Part shown: one piece after another, positions 26,350 to 34,107 of the stretch
Numbering within the stretch: the stretch's first letter is position 1
Layout: each line of letters starts with the position of its first letter
Assembly: GCF_900099805.1 (NCBI RefSeq)
Contig: NZ_FNDR01000008.1
Location: 124,001-188,000 of the forward strand
Source of the DNA: Variovorax sp. OV700
GTDB taxonomy: Bacteria; Pseudomonadota; Gammaproteobacteria; Burkholderiales; Burkholderiaceae_C
Direction of reading: 5' to 3'
Length of the DNA: 64,000 nt
Program-made: the position numbers and the translations under genes
The notes under the pieces: generated by a model
Database searches by the model: none
Told to the model about the DNA's origin: nothing
The model's input: the letters and a program-made list of their open reading frames with translations, nothing else

Positions 26350-26363
26350 AGTCAATATTGACT
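26350..26363. promoter_or_regulatory. Perfect 14-base palindrome in the divergent promoter region
   Basis: AGTCAATATTGACT is fully self-complementary and lies 38 bases before the regulator start and 67 before the tpsA start, in a notably AT-rich island. NarL/LuxR-type regulators bind such dyads, so it is a candidate site for the adjacent response regulator. Confidence 0.5.
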
Positions 26364-26400
26364 ATATGCCGGCCGCCGCGCGCTGGGCACTATGCGTTTT

Positions 26401-26412
26401 TTTTGCGCAAAA
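26401..26412. promoter_or_regulatory. Second palindrome, close to the tpsA start
   Basis: TTTTGCGCAAAA is self-complementary and preceded by four further T's. It lies 18 bases before the tpsA ATG, overlapping its expected 5' leader; it could be an operator or an mRNA hairpin. Confidence 0.3.
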
Positions 26413-26429
26413 CAGGGGGCTATTTCTCC

Positions 26430-29400
26430 ATGAACCACGCCTACCGCCTCGTCTGGAGCGATGCCGCCGCACGCCTTGTGCCAGTCCCCGAGACCGCCAA
26501 AGGACGCGGCAAGTCGTCAGGTCGCGGCGCTGCCGTCGTGGCACTCTGCGTGGCGCTGCTTGCTGGCGGCGCGTGGGCTGGCCCCAGCGGCGGCAGCGTG
26601 AGCGCGGGCAGCGGCAGCATCAGCCAGAGCGGTGCCACCACCACCATCACGCAGGGCAGCCAGAACCTCGCCATCAACTGGGCCAGCTTCGGCATTGCCG
26701 CAGGCGAGCGCGTCAACTTCGTGCAGCCCGGCGCCAGCGCCATTGCGCTGAACCGGGTCATTGGCCCGGAGTCCTCGGTCATCAACGGCAGCCTGAGCGC
26801 CAACGGCCAGGTGTGGATCCTCAACCCCAACGGCGTGCTGTTCGGCAGCACGGCCAGCGTCAACGTCGGCGGTCTGGTGGCCTCCACGCTGAGCCTGAGC
26901 GATGCCGACTTCCTGGCTGGCAAGCGCAGCTTCAGCGCGAATGGAAGCCAGGGCGCGGTGGTCAACCAGGGCAGCCTGACCGGCGGCTATGTGGCCCTCT
27001 TGGGCAAGCAGGCCAGCAACAGCGGCACCATCACCACCGCCAACGGCACGGCGGCACTGGCCGCGGGCGACAAGGTCACGCTGGACTTCAGCGGCAGCCG
27101 GCTGCTGTCGGTGCAGGTCGACGAAGGCACCCTGAACGCGCTGGCCGAGAACAAGGGACTGATCCGCGCCGACAACGGCACGGTCATCCTCACGGCCAGC
27201 GCCAAGGACGCGCTGCTGAACACCGTGGTCAACAACGAGGGCGTCATCGAAGCCAAGGGCATCGACGCTGCGGGCGGCACCATCCTGTTGCTGGGCGGCC
27301 TCAACGGCGGCACGGTCAAGGTGGCGGGCACGCTGGATGCATCGGCCAGCGGCGCCCACGACGGCGGCTTCGTGGAGACCAGCGGCGCGCATGTGCAGGT
27401 GGCCGGCGGGGCGAAGGTCAGCACGCTGTCGGAGACGGGCAAGACCGGCACCTGGCTGGTCGACCCGACCGACTTCACCGTCAGCGCCGGCAGCGCGGCC
27501 GGCACCACGAGCGGCATCGGCGCCGACACGCTGTCGGCCAACCTGGCAACGACCAACGTCACGCTGGCCACCGACAACAGCACGGGCACCGACAACGGCG
27601 ACATCAACGTCAACGCCGCGGTGAGCTGGGGGGCCAACACCACGCTGACGCTGAATGCGTACAACGACATCAACATCAATGCGGCGATCACCGCCACGGG
27701 CACCAGCGCCGGGCTGGTGCTGAACCACGGCAACTACGCCAGCACGGGAACGGTCACCAGCGGCACCGACTACAACGTGAAGGCGCCCATCACCCTGAGC
27801 GGTGCCAGCGCCACGCTGGGCATCAACGGCACGGCCTACACGCTGCTGCACAGCATGGCTGAGATCGACGCCATCGACAACACCGGCCTGAGCGGCAACT
27901 ACGCGCTGGCGCAGGACCTGGATGCCGGCGGCACCACCTACACCAGCGCGCTGGTGGGCTCGAACAGCTTCGTCTTCGGCGGCCGCTTTGCCGGCCTGGG
28001 CCACACGATCTCGAACCTGACCATCAGCGCCGGCAGCGCCAACAGTGTGGGCCTGATCGCGCAAAACTTCGGCACCCTCCGTGATCTGGGCCTGGTCGGC
28101 GGCAGTGTGTCGGGCGGCGACCGCGTCGGTTCACTGGTGGGCTTCAACGGCAGCAGCGGCAGGATCAGCAACGCCTATGCCACCGGCAGCGTTTCAGGAG
28201 ACGACTACGTCGGCGGCCTGGCAGGCTACAACGGCGTCGGCGGCAGCATCCGCAACGCCTATGCCGCCGGCAGCGTTTCGGGGACTGGCGACTTCGTCGG
28301 CGGGCTGGTGAGCGTGAATTACGGCACGATCAGCGACGCCTATGCCGCCGGCAGCGTTTCGGGAACCAGCAGCTGGGTCGGCGGGCTGGTGGGCGTGAAC
28401 GCGGGCAGCGGCAGCATCAGCAACGCCTATGCCACCGGCAGTGTTTCCGCGGCTGCCGGCAACTACGTCGGCGGGCTGGTGGGCTTGAACGACGGCGGCG
28501 CGATCAGCGGCGCCTATGCCACCGGCAATGTCCTGGCAACCGGCGGATTCGTCGGCGGGCTGGTCGGCTACAACAACGGCAGCATCAACAACGCCTACTG
28601 GGACAGCACCACCACGGGCCAAGGCGCCGGGGTGGGCACGAACAGCGGCACGGTCACCAACGTCAGCGCCATCACCAGCGGCACCGCCTACAGCCACGGC
28701 AGCTACGCCAACCTGGGCACCTGGACCGAAACGGTTTCGGGCTCCGGCGTCTGGGTGGCCAAGGACGGCAGCGGCAACCCGCTGTGGGTGATGGTCGAAG
28801 GCGCGACCCGCCCCTTCCTGTACAGCGAGTACTCCACCAGCATCCGCAACGCCCACCAGCTGCAGCTGATGGCCTACAACCTCTCCGCCAGCTACAGCCT
28901 GGCCGCCAATGTCGACGCCAGCGAAACCGCCGGCGCCAACCCCAGCGGCATGTGGACCACGGCCGGCTTCTCGCCGGTGGGCAATGGCACGGTGGCGTTC
29001 AGTGGCAGCCTGGACGGCCGAAGCCACACCATCACCGACCTGGTGATCAACCGCGGCACGACGTCGAAGGTCGGGCTGTTCGGCCAGACCAGCAGCAGCA
29101 GCGTGATCCAAGGCGTCGGCTTGCTGGGCGGCAGCGTCATCGGCGCCGACGAGGTGGGCAGTCTGGTGGGCCACAACGAAGGCGACATCAGCAATGCCTA
29201 CGCCACGGGAACCGTCAGCGGGGCCAACAGTGTGGGCGGCCTGGTGGGCTTCGGCTTCGGCGGCAGCATCAGCAATGCCTTTGCCACGGGCGCCGTCAAT
29301 GGCGCGGGTGACAGCGTTGGTGGCCTGCTGGGATTCGGCTACGCCGGCAGCATCAGCGATGCCTACGCCACGGGTGCCGTCAATGGCGCCGGGAACGATG

Positions 29401-31676
29401 TTGGCGGCTTGGTGGGCCACAGCGCCGGCAGCGCCGGCAGCATCAGCAATGCCTACGCCACCGGCACCGTCAATGGCACCGGCAACGATGTCGGTGGCCT
29501 GGTGGGCTACAACCGCGGCAGCATCAGCAATTCATACGCCACCGGTGCCGTCACCAGCGCGGGCAACAATGTCGGTGGACTGACGGGGCTTCTCGACCTT
29601 GGCAGCATCAGCAATGCATACGCCACGGGCGCTGTCAGCAGTTCCAACGCGGCTGGCGTCGTGGGCGGCCTGGTGGGCTACAACTCCCTCGGCAGCATCA
29701 GCGATGCCTACGCCGTGGGTAACGTCACTGGCTCCGGCAACAATATCGGTGGCCTAGTGGGCCTCAACGACGGCAGCATCGGAGATGCCCATGCCACGGG
29801 GACCGTCAGCGGAGCCACCGCGGTGGGCGGTCTGGTAGGCCGCAACAGCGGCAGCATCAGCAGTTCTTACGCCATCGGCACCGCCGCGGGCACGAACGAT
29901 GTGGGCGGCCTGGTGGGCTTCAACTTCGGCAGCAGCATCGGCAATGTCTACGCCACGGGCGACGTCAGCGCATCCAATAACTATGCCGGTGGGCTGGTGG
30001 GCCGGAGCGGCGCCGGCAGCATCATCAATGCCTACGCCACAGGAGCCGTCAGCGCGGCAAATGGCTATGCGGGTGGCCTGATGGGCTGGAATGCCGGAAG
30101 CATCCTCAACACCTACGCCACCGGCGTCATCAGCGGCGCCAGCGATGTGGGTCGCCTGGTGGGCCACAACGCCGGCAGCATCACGGCATCGTTCTGGCTC
30201 GGTGCGAGCAACATTGGCGTGGGCAGCCAAGCGGGGTCGGTCGATGCGTTGACACGGGGCCTGAGCAGCAGCGAAGCCACCAGCGCCAGCACCTATAGCG
30301 CCGCCGGCTGGAATATCGCTACCACCGGCGGCACCAGCGCGGTGTGGCGAATCTACGAGGGCAACACCATGCCCTTGCTGCGCAGCTTCCTGACCGCGCT
30401 GACCGTCACGGCCGGCGACGTCAGCAAGACCTACGACGGCACGACCAGCTTCAGCGACAGCTACACCCTCAGCGATCCAGGTGCCAACACCGGCCTCATC
30501 ATGGGGACCGCGAGCTACGACACCAGCAGCAAGAATGTGGGCAGTTACGCCATCACCGTCGGCGGCCTGTATTCGAGCCAGCAGGGCTACGACCTGATTT
30601 CAGCGGGTACGGCCAGCATCACCGCCGCCACGCTGACCGTCAGCGGCGCGACTGCGGCCGACAAGACCTATGACGGCACGACCAGCGCCACCGTCAGCGG
30701 CGGAAGTTTGAGCGGCCTGGTTGGCGGCGACACCGTGGCGCTGAGCCAGAGCGGCAGCTTCAGCGACAAGAACGCCGGCACCGGAAAGACCGTCACCGAG
30801 ACCTTCGCCATCAGCGGCAGCGATGCCGGCAACTACGTGCTGGCCAGCAGCAGCGGCACCACCACGGCAAACATCACCGCCGCCACGCTGACCGTCAGCG
30901 GCGCGACTGCGGCCGACAAGACCTATGACGGCACGACCAGCGCCACCGTCAGCGGCGGCAGTTTGAGCGGCCTGGTCGGCGGCGACATCGTGGCGCTGAG
31001 CCAGAGCGGCAGCTTCAGCGACAAGAACGCCGGCACCGGCAAGACCGTCACCGAGACCTTCGCCATCAGCGGCAGCGATGCGGGCAACTACGTGCTGGCC
31101 AGCAGCAGCGCCACCACCACGGCCAGTATCACCGCCGCCGCGTTGACGGTCACCGCCAACAACGATAGCCGCGTTGCCGACGGCAGTGCCTACAGCGGCG
31201 GCAACGGCGTCAGCTACAGCGGCTTCGTCAATGGCGAGACCAGCAGCGTGCTCGGTGGCAGCCTGGTCTATGGCGGCAGCGCTCAGGGCGCCACCGCGGC
31301 CGGCAGCTACAGCATCGCGGCCGGCGGGCTGAGCGCGGGCAACTACGCGCTGAGCTATGTCGACGGTGCGTTGGTGATCAGCGCGGCGGCGGCCAACCCC
31401 GCTCCGTCGAGCCCCGCACCAAGCCCCGCACCGCCAAGCCCTGCACCGTCGAGCTTGGCACCGTTGAGCCCGGCACCGTCGAACGCCGACCCGTCGCTAC
31501 GCGATGCGCAGCAGCGCGCAGTGGTCAGCCAGGCCGACTTGCCGAAGCCGCCGGTCAATCCGCCCGAGCGGCTGCGCATCGAACAGTGCGGGCTGCGCCT
31601 GGACGAACCCGCGACCGACTTCTTCACCCTTAACGAGAACAAGCTTTCATGCATGTCACGCCTCGAATCCCGCTGA
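26430..31676 (+). CDS. Two-partner secretion exoprotein (TpsA, filamentous haemagglutinin-like) with GLUG and YDG repeats
   Basis: This is a 1748-aa predicted secreted adhesin. ATG 26430 starts an extended signal peptide region (MNHAYRLVWSDAAARLVPVP, then KGRGKSS), with cleavage near residue 50. The TPS secretion domain follows, with the NPNG motif at 132-135 (WILNPNGVLFG). Next come about 17 GLUG repeats of the ISNAYATG..VGGLVGYN type in two blocks (residues ~574-721 and ~919-1256), separated by a non-repeat spacer. YDG-type repeats run from ~1324 to 1567, then one MBG-like domain, then a Pro-Ala-Ser stretch (~1656-1690). Cys1720 and Cys1741 near the end are the only cysteines I see in the mature protein. 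The end overlaps tpsB by 28 bases. Confidence 0.93.
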   Translation: MNHAYRLVWSDAAARLVPVPETAKGRGKSSGRGAAVVALCVALLAGGAWAGPSGGSVSAGSGSISQSGATTTITQGSQNLAINWASFGIAAGERVNFVQPGASAIALNRVIGPESSVINGSLSANGQVWILNPNGVLFGSTASVNVGGLVASTLSLSDADFLAGKRSFSANGSQGAVVNQGSLTGGYVALLGKQASNSGTITTANGTAALAAGDKVTLDFSGSRLLSVQVDEGTLNALAENKGLIRADNGTVILTASAKDALLNTVVNNEGVIEAKGIDAAGGTILLLGGLNGGTVKVAGTLDASASGAHDGGFVETSGAHVQVAGGAKVSTLSETGKTGTWLVDPTDFTVSAGSAAGTTSGIGADTLSANLATTNVTLATDNSTGTDNGDINVNAAVSWGANTTLTLNAYNDININAAITATGTSAGLVLNHGNYASTGTVTSGTDYNVKAPITLSGASATLGINGTAYTLLHSMAEIDAIDNTGLSGNYALAQDLDAGGTTYTSALVGSNSFVFGGRFAGLGHTISNLTISAGSANSVGLIAQNFGTLRDLGLVGGSVSGGDRVGSLVGFNGSSGRISNAYATGSVSGDDYVGGLAGYNGVGGSIRNAYAAGSVSGTGDFVGGLVSVNYGTISDAYAAGSVSGTSSWVGGLVGVNAGSGSISNAYATGSVSAAAGNYVGGLVGLNDGGAISGAYATGNVLATGGFVGGLVGYNNGSINNAYWDSTTTGQGAGVGTNSGTVTNVSAITSGTAYSHGSYANLGTWTETVSGSGVWVAKDGSGNPLWVMVEGATRPFLYSEYSTSIRNAHQLQLMAYNLSASYSLAANVDASETAGANPSGMWTTAGFSPVGNGTVAFSGSLDGRSHTITDLVINRGTTSKVGLFGQTSSSSVIQGVGLLGGSVIGADEVGSLVGHNEGDISNAYATGTVSGANSVGGLVGFGFGGSISNAFATGAVNGAGDSVGGLLGFGYAGSISDAYATGAVNGAGNDVGGLVGHSAGSAGSISNAYATGTVNGTGNDVGGLVGYNRGSISNSYATGAVTSAGNNVGGLTGLLDLGSISNAYATGAVSSSNAAGVVGGLVGYNSLGSISDAYAVGNVTGSGNNIGGLVGLNDGSIGDAHATGTVSGATAVGGLVGRNSGSISSSYAIGTAAGTNDVGGLVGFNFGSSIGNVYATGDVSASNNYAGGLVGRSGAGSIINAYATGAVSAANGYAGGLMGWNAGSILNTYATGVISGASDVGRLVGHNAGSITASFWLGASNIGVGSQAGSVDALTRGLSSSEATSASTYSAAGWNIATTGGTSAVWRIYEGNTMPLLRSFLTALTVTAGDVSKTYDGTTSFSDSYTLSDPGANTGLIMGTASYDTSSKNVGSYAITVGGLYSSQQGYDLISAGTASITAATLTVSGATAADKTYDGTTSATVSGGSLSGLVGGDTVALSQSGSFSDKNAGTGKTVTETFAISGSDAGNYVLASSSGTTTANITAATLTVSGATAADKTYDGTTSATVSGGSLSGLVGGDIVALSQSGSFSDKNAGTGKTVTETFAISGSDAGNYVLASSSATTTASITAAALTVTANNDSRVADGSAYSGGNGVSYSGFVNGETSSVLGGSLVYGGSAQGATAAGSYSIAAGGLSAGNYALSYVDGALVISAAAANPAPSSPAPSPAPPSPAPSSLAPLSPAPSNADPSLRDAQQRAVVSQADLPKPPVNPPERLRIEQCGLRLDEPATDFFTLNENKLSCMSRLESR
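28150..28600 (+). repeat. GLUG repeat array, block 1, inside tpsA
   Basis: Five to six imperfect repeats of about 27-30 codons each encode A-Y-A-(T/A)-G-S-V-S...V-G-G-L-V-G-x-N. DNA identity between neighbours is high enough for recombination to change copy number. Confidence 0.8.
29180..30200 (+). repeat. GLUG repeat array, block 2, inside tpsA
   Basis: About twelve further repeats of the same type, each beginning ISNAYATG or a variant, followed by a diverged terminal unit (ITASFWLG). They should extend the beta-helix shaft of the exoprotein. Confidence 0.8.
30621..31130 (+). repeat. Two near-identical 255-base tandem repeats inside tpsA
   Basis: Copies at 30621-30875 and 30876-31130 both start ACCGCCGCCACGCTGACC and differ at only a few positions. 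Each encodes one 85-aa YDG-type unit (AADKTYDGTTSATVSGG...). A third, diverged unit begins at 31131. The near identity points to recent duplication or ongoing homogenisation. Confidence 0.92.
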
Positions 31677-33307
31677 CCCTGCTGGGCGCTTCCCTGGCGC
31701 TGAGCGCCGCGACGGCTTCTGCCGCCACGCCGGACGCCGGGCAGATCCTGCAGGAGCCCCGCGCGCCCTTGGTGGCACCGAGTGGCAGCACGCCGGCGCT
31801 GAACATCGACGGCCCGACGGCGCGCAGCGTGCCCGAGGGCGGCGCGCGGGTCCGGCTCTCGGCCATCCGCTTCAGCGGCAACACCGCTTTCAGCAATGCC
31901 GCACTGCAAAGCTTGTTGAGCGACGCGGTTGGCAACGAGCTGACCTTTGCCGAGTTGACGCGATTGACCGATCGCGTGACGCGGCACTATCGCGAAGCCG
32001 GCTACCTTGTCGCGCGCGCCTACCTGCCAGCCCAGGCGGTCAAGGACGGCGTGCTCGACATCGCGGTGCTGGAGGGCAATCTGGGCAAGGTCACAGTCAC
32101 CAATAGCGCTGGACTCAAAGACTCCGCTCTGGCGCCTTTGCAGGCCCTGCCCCTGAACGCCCCGGTGCAAGCCCAAAGCCTGGACCGCACCCTGCTCACG
32201 CTGTCGGATCTGCCAGGCACCCGCGTGCAATCCACCCTGCGCCCGGGCACGACCGTGGGAGCCTCGGACCTGCTGGTGGAGGTGAACAAGACCCAGGCCT
32301 TCCAGGGCATTGCCGATCTCGACAACTTCGGCAGCACCTACACCGGGCAGTACCGCGTCGGCACCAGCCTGTACTGGAACAATCCGCTGGACCGGGGCGA
32401 CCAGGTGAGCTTGCGGCTGCAGGTCAGCAACACCAGCATGCACTACGCACGCCTGGGCTACCAGTTGCCGCTGGGCTCGGACGGCACGCGCGTGGGTGTG
32501 GCCGTGTCGCACCTGGACTACCGCCTGGGCAAGGACTTTGCGGCACTGGACGCCGACGGCAAGGCCGAGACCGTGAGCCTGTATGTTCGCCACCCTTTGC
32601 TGCGCAGCCTGGAGAGCAACTGGTACGCCCAGCTGCAGGTGGACGCCAAGAATCTGCGCGACAACGTGGGCAGCACGGCCACCACGTCGGTGCACCAACT
32701 GCGCAATGTCGTGCTGGGGCTGAACGGCGACTGGCAGGATGCGCTGGGTGGCGGTGCCGGCAACAGCCTGGCCCTGAACCTGACCACCGGCCAACTGCGG
32801 CTGGACAATGACAGCCTGGCGCAAGACGCGGCCAGCACCCGAAGCGTCGGGCACTTCAGCAAGCTGAACTACCAGCTGCAACGCGTGCAGGCCTTGCGCC
32901 CCAACTGGTCGCTGGCACTCAACCTGAGCGGCCAGCTGGCCGACCGGAACCTCGCTTCGGCGGAGAAATTCAGCCTGGGTGGCAATAACGGGGTGCGGGC
33001 CTATGCGCAAGGCGAGGCCCTCGGCGACGCGGGCTGGCTGGCCAGCGCGGCGCTGCGCTGGCAGCCCGCACCGGGCTGGCAACTGCAAGCTTTCTACGAC
33101 ACGGGCGGCGTGCAGCTCAACCATCGCGCATGGAACCGAACCGCCAGCACGGGCAACCGCGTGCAGCTGGCAGGCGCCGGTCTGGGCGTGGGCTGGGCGA
33201 CCGACAAGCTGGCGTTCTCGCTCACCTCGGCCTGGGCCACCGAGGGCCGGGCCAGCGATGGCCGCCGCGGCGCACGGCTGTGGGCGCAGGCGACAGTGGC
33301 TTTCTGA
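31649..33307 (+). CDS. Two-partner secretion transporter TpsB (ShlB/FhaC/HecB family)
   Basis: This 552-aa outer-membrane translocator should secrete the exoprotein encoded upstream. It has a Sec signal peptide (MHVTPRIPLTLLGASLALSA, cleavage near ASAA) and a POTRA region around residues 65-145 (LSAIRFSGNTAFSNAAL; YREAGYLVARAYLPAQ). A second POTRA-like part precedes a beta-barrel that ends in phenylalanine (WAQATVAF). The loop-6 motif appears as GVRAYAQGEALGD, the HecB-like variant of VRGY. The ATG at 31649 overlaps the last cysteine codon of tpsA, so the two genes are translationally coupled. Confidence 0.94.
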   Translation: MHVTPRIPLTLLGASLALSAATASAATPDAGQILQEPRAPLVAPSGSTPALNIDGPTARSVPEGGARVRLSAIRFSGNTAFSNAALQSLLSDAVGNELTFAELTRLTDRVTRHYREAGYLVARAYLPAQAVKDGVLDIAVLEGNLGKVTVTNSAGLKDSALAPLQALPLNAPVQAQSLDRTLLTLSDLPGTRVQSTLRPGTTVGASDLLVEVNKTQAFQGIADLDNFGSTYTGQYRVGTSLYWNNPLDRGDQVSLRLQVSNTSMHYARLGYQLPLGSDGTRVGVAVSHLDYRLGKDFAALDADGKAETVSLYVRHPLLRSLESNWYAQLQVDAKNLRDNVGSTATTSVHQLRNVVLGLNGDWQDALGGGAGNSLALNLTTGQLRLDNDSLAQDAASTRSVGHFSKLNYQLQRVQALRPNWSLALNLSGQLADRNLASAEKFSLGGNNGVRAYAQGEALGDAGWLASAALRWQPAPGWQLQAFYDTGGVQLNHRAWNRTASTGNRVQLAGAGLGVGWATDKLAFSLTSAWATEGRASDGRRGARLWAQATVAF

Positions 33308-33323
33308 TTTTGACGACGCGCGC

Positions 33324-34070
33324 CTATTCCGGCGCGTGTGCGAGCACGAAGGAAAGCGATGCCAGGTGCTCCACCTTGTCGGTCTTGAGGGGATCTTCAG
33401 GCGGTGTAGCCAGCAGCGCGGTGACCACGTTCAGTCCCTGGTTGCGTACCTTGATGACCACGGTTCCGTCGGCACCGCTTTCCTGAGGCATGGCGTCGGG
33501 GTCATTGACGAAATCGTTCAGCACCAGGGCGCCCGCAACGGGCTTTCCGTGGTGGAGCACGCGCAAGCGCAGGTCTTGCCCGAGCTTTTCGGGCAGCGTG
33601 GCATCGACCGGGACGATCTGCAGCGTGTGCCCGGGCAGCGGCGGCAAGGCACCGCGGAGCGGACCGCGCAGGTGCACCGCGTATTTGAAGTTGTGGCCGC
33701 TGGTGAGCGCGCCGGGAACTTCGTCCTTGCCCTTCTTGAGCCATTTGCCTTCCGGCGTCTTGCTCCAGGTGCCGTTGTCGAGCACGGCCGCGACGATGGC
33801 GGGTTTCTCCTTCGTGTCCACAAGCAGCAGGCGCCCGCTCACCTCCAGGGCCGTGGGCACCGGGTTCCCGGATGCATCGTAGGCGGTGACCGCGGTGATC
33901 AGCGGCTGCCGCTTGACCATGTCCAGATCGTCGGCGCCTTCGCCGTAGATCAATGCGAGTTCGCCGGAGCGCTGGGCGAACCAGATGCCGTGCGCCTGCG
34001 CGCTTGCCGAGGAAAGTACGGCCACCGCGAGCATGGCCAAGACGGTGATTCGGTGGTGCAGTTTGTTCAT
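33324..34070 (-). CDS. DUF4198 domain periplasmic protein, probable metal-uptake accessory
   Basis: This is a 248-aa protein with a clear signal peptide (MNKLHHRITVLAMLAVAVLS, cleavage near AQAHG). The mature protein begins HGIWFAQRSGELALIYGEG, the DUF4198 pattern in which the N-terminal His is exposed after cleavage and may bind metal. An Ig-like part follows (LRVLHHGKPVAGALVLNDF). It is encoded 37 bases after a TonB-dependent receptor on the same strand, a common pairing, so a role in handling a metal or metal chelate in the periplasm is inferred. Its end is convergent with tpsB. Confidence 0.85.
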   Translation of the reverse strand: MNKLHHRITVLAMLAVAVLSSASAQAHGIWFAQRSGELALIYGEGADDLDMVKRQPLITAVTAYDASGNPVPTALEVSGRLLLVDTKEKPAIVAAVLDNGTWSKTPEGKWLKKGKDEVPGALTSGHNFKYAVHLRGPLRGALPPLPGHTLQIVPVDATLPEKLGQDLRLRVLHHGKPVAGALVLNDFVNDPDAMPQESGADGTVVIKVRNQGLNVVTALLATPPEDPLKTDKVEHLASLSFVLAHAPE

Positions 34071-34107
34071 GGGGGTGTCCAGTTGAAAAAATACGAATGC
34101 AAGCGCA

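Noticed and set aside
26517..29420. Long minus-strand frames opposite the tpsA repeats
   Set aside because: They mirror the repeat structure of the adhesin and lack start contexts and motifs.
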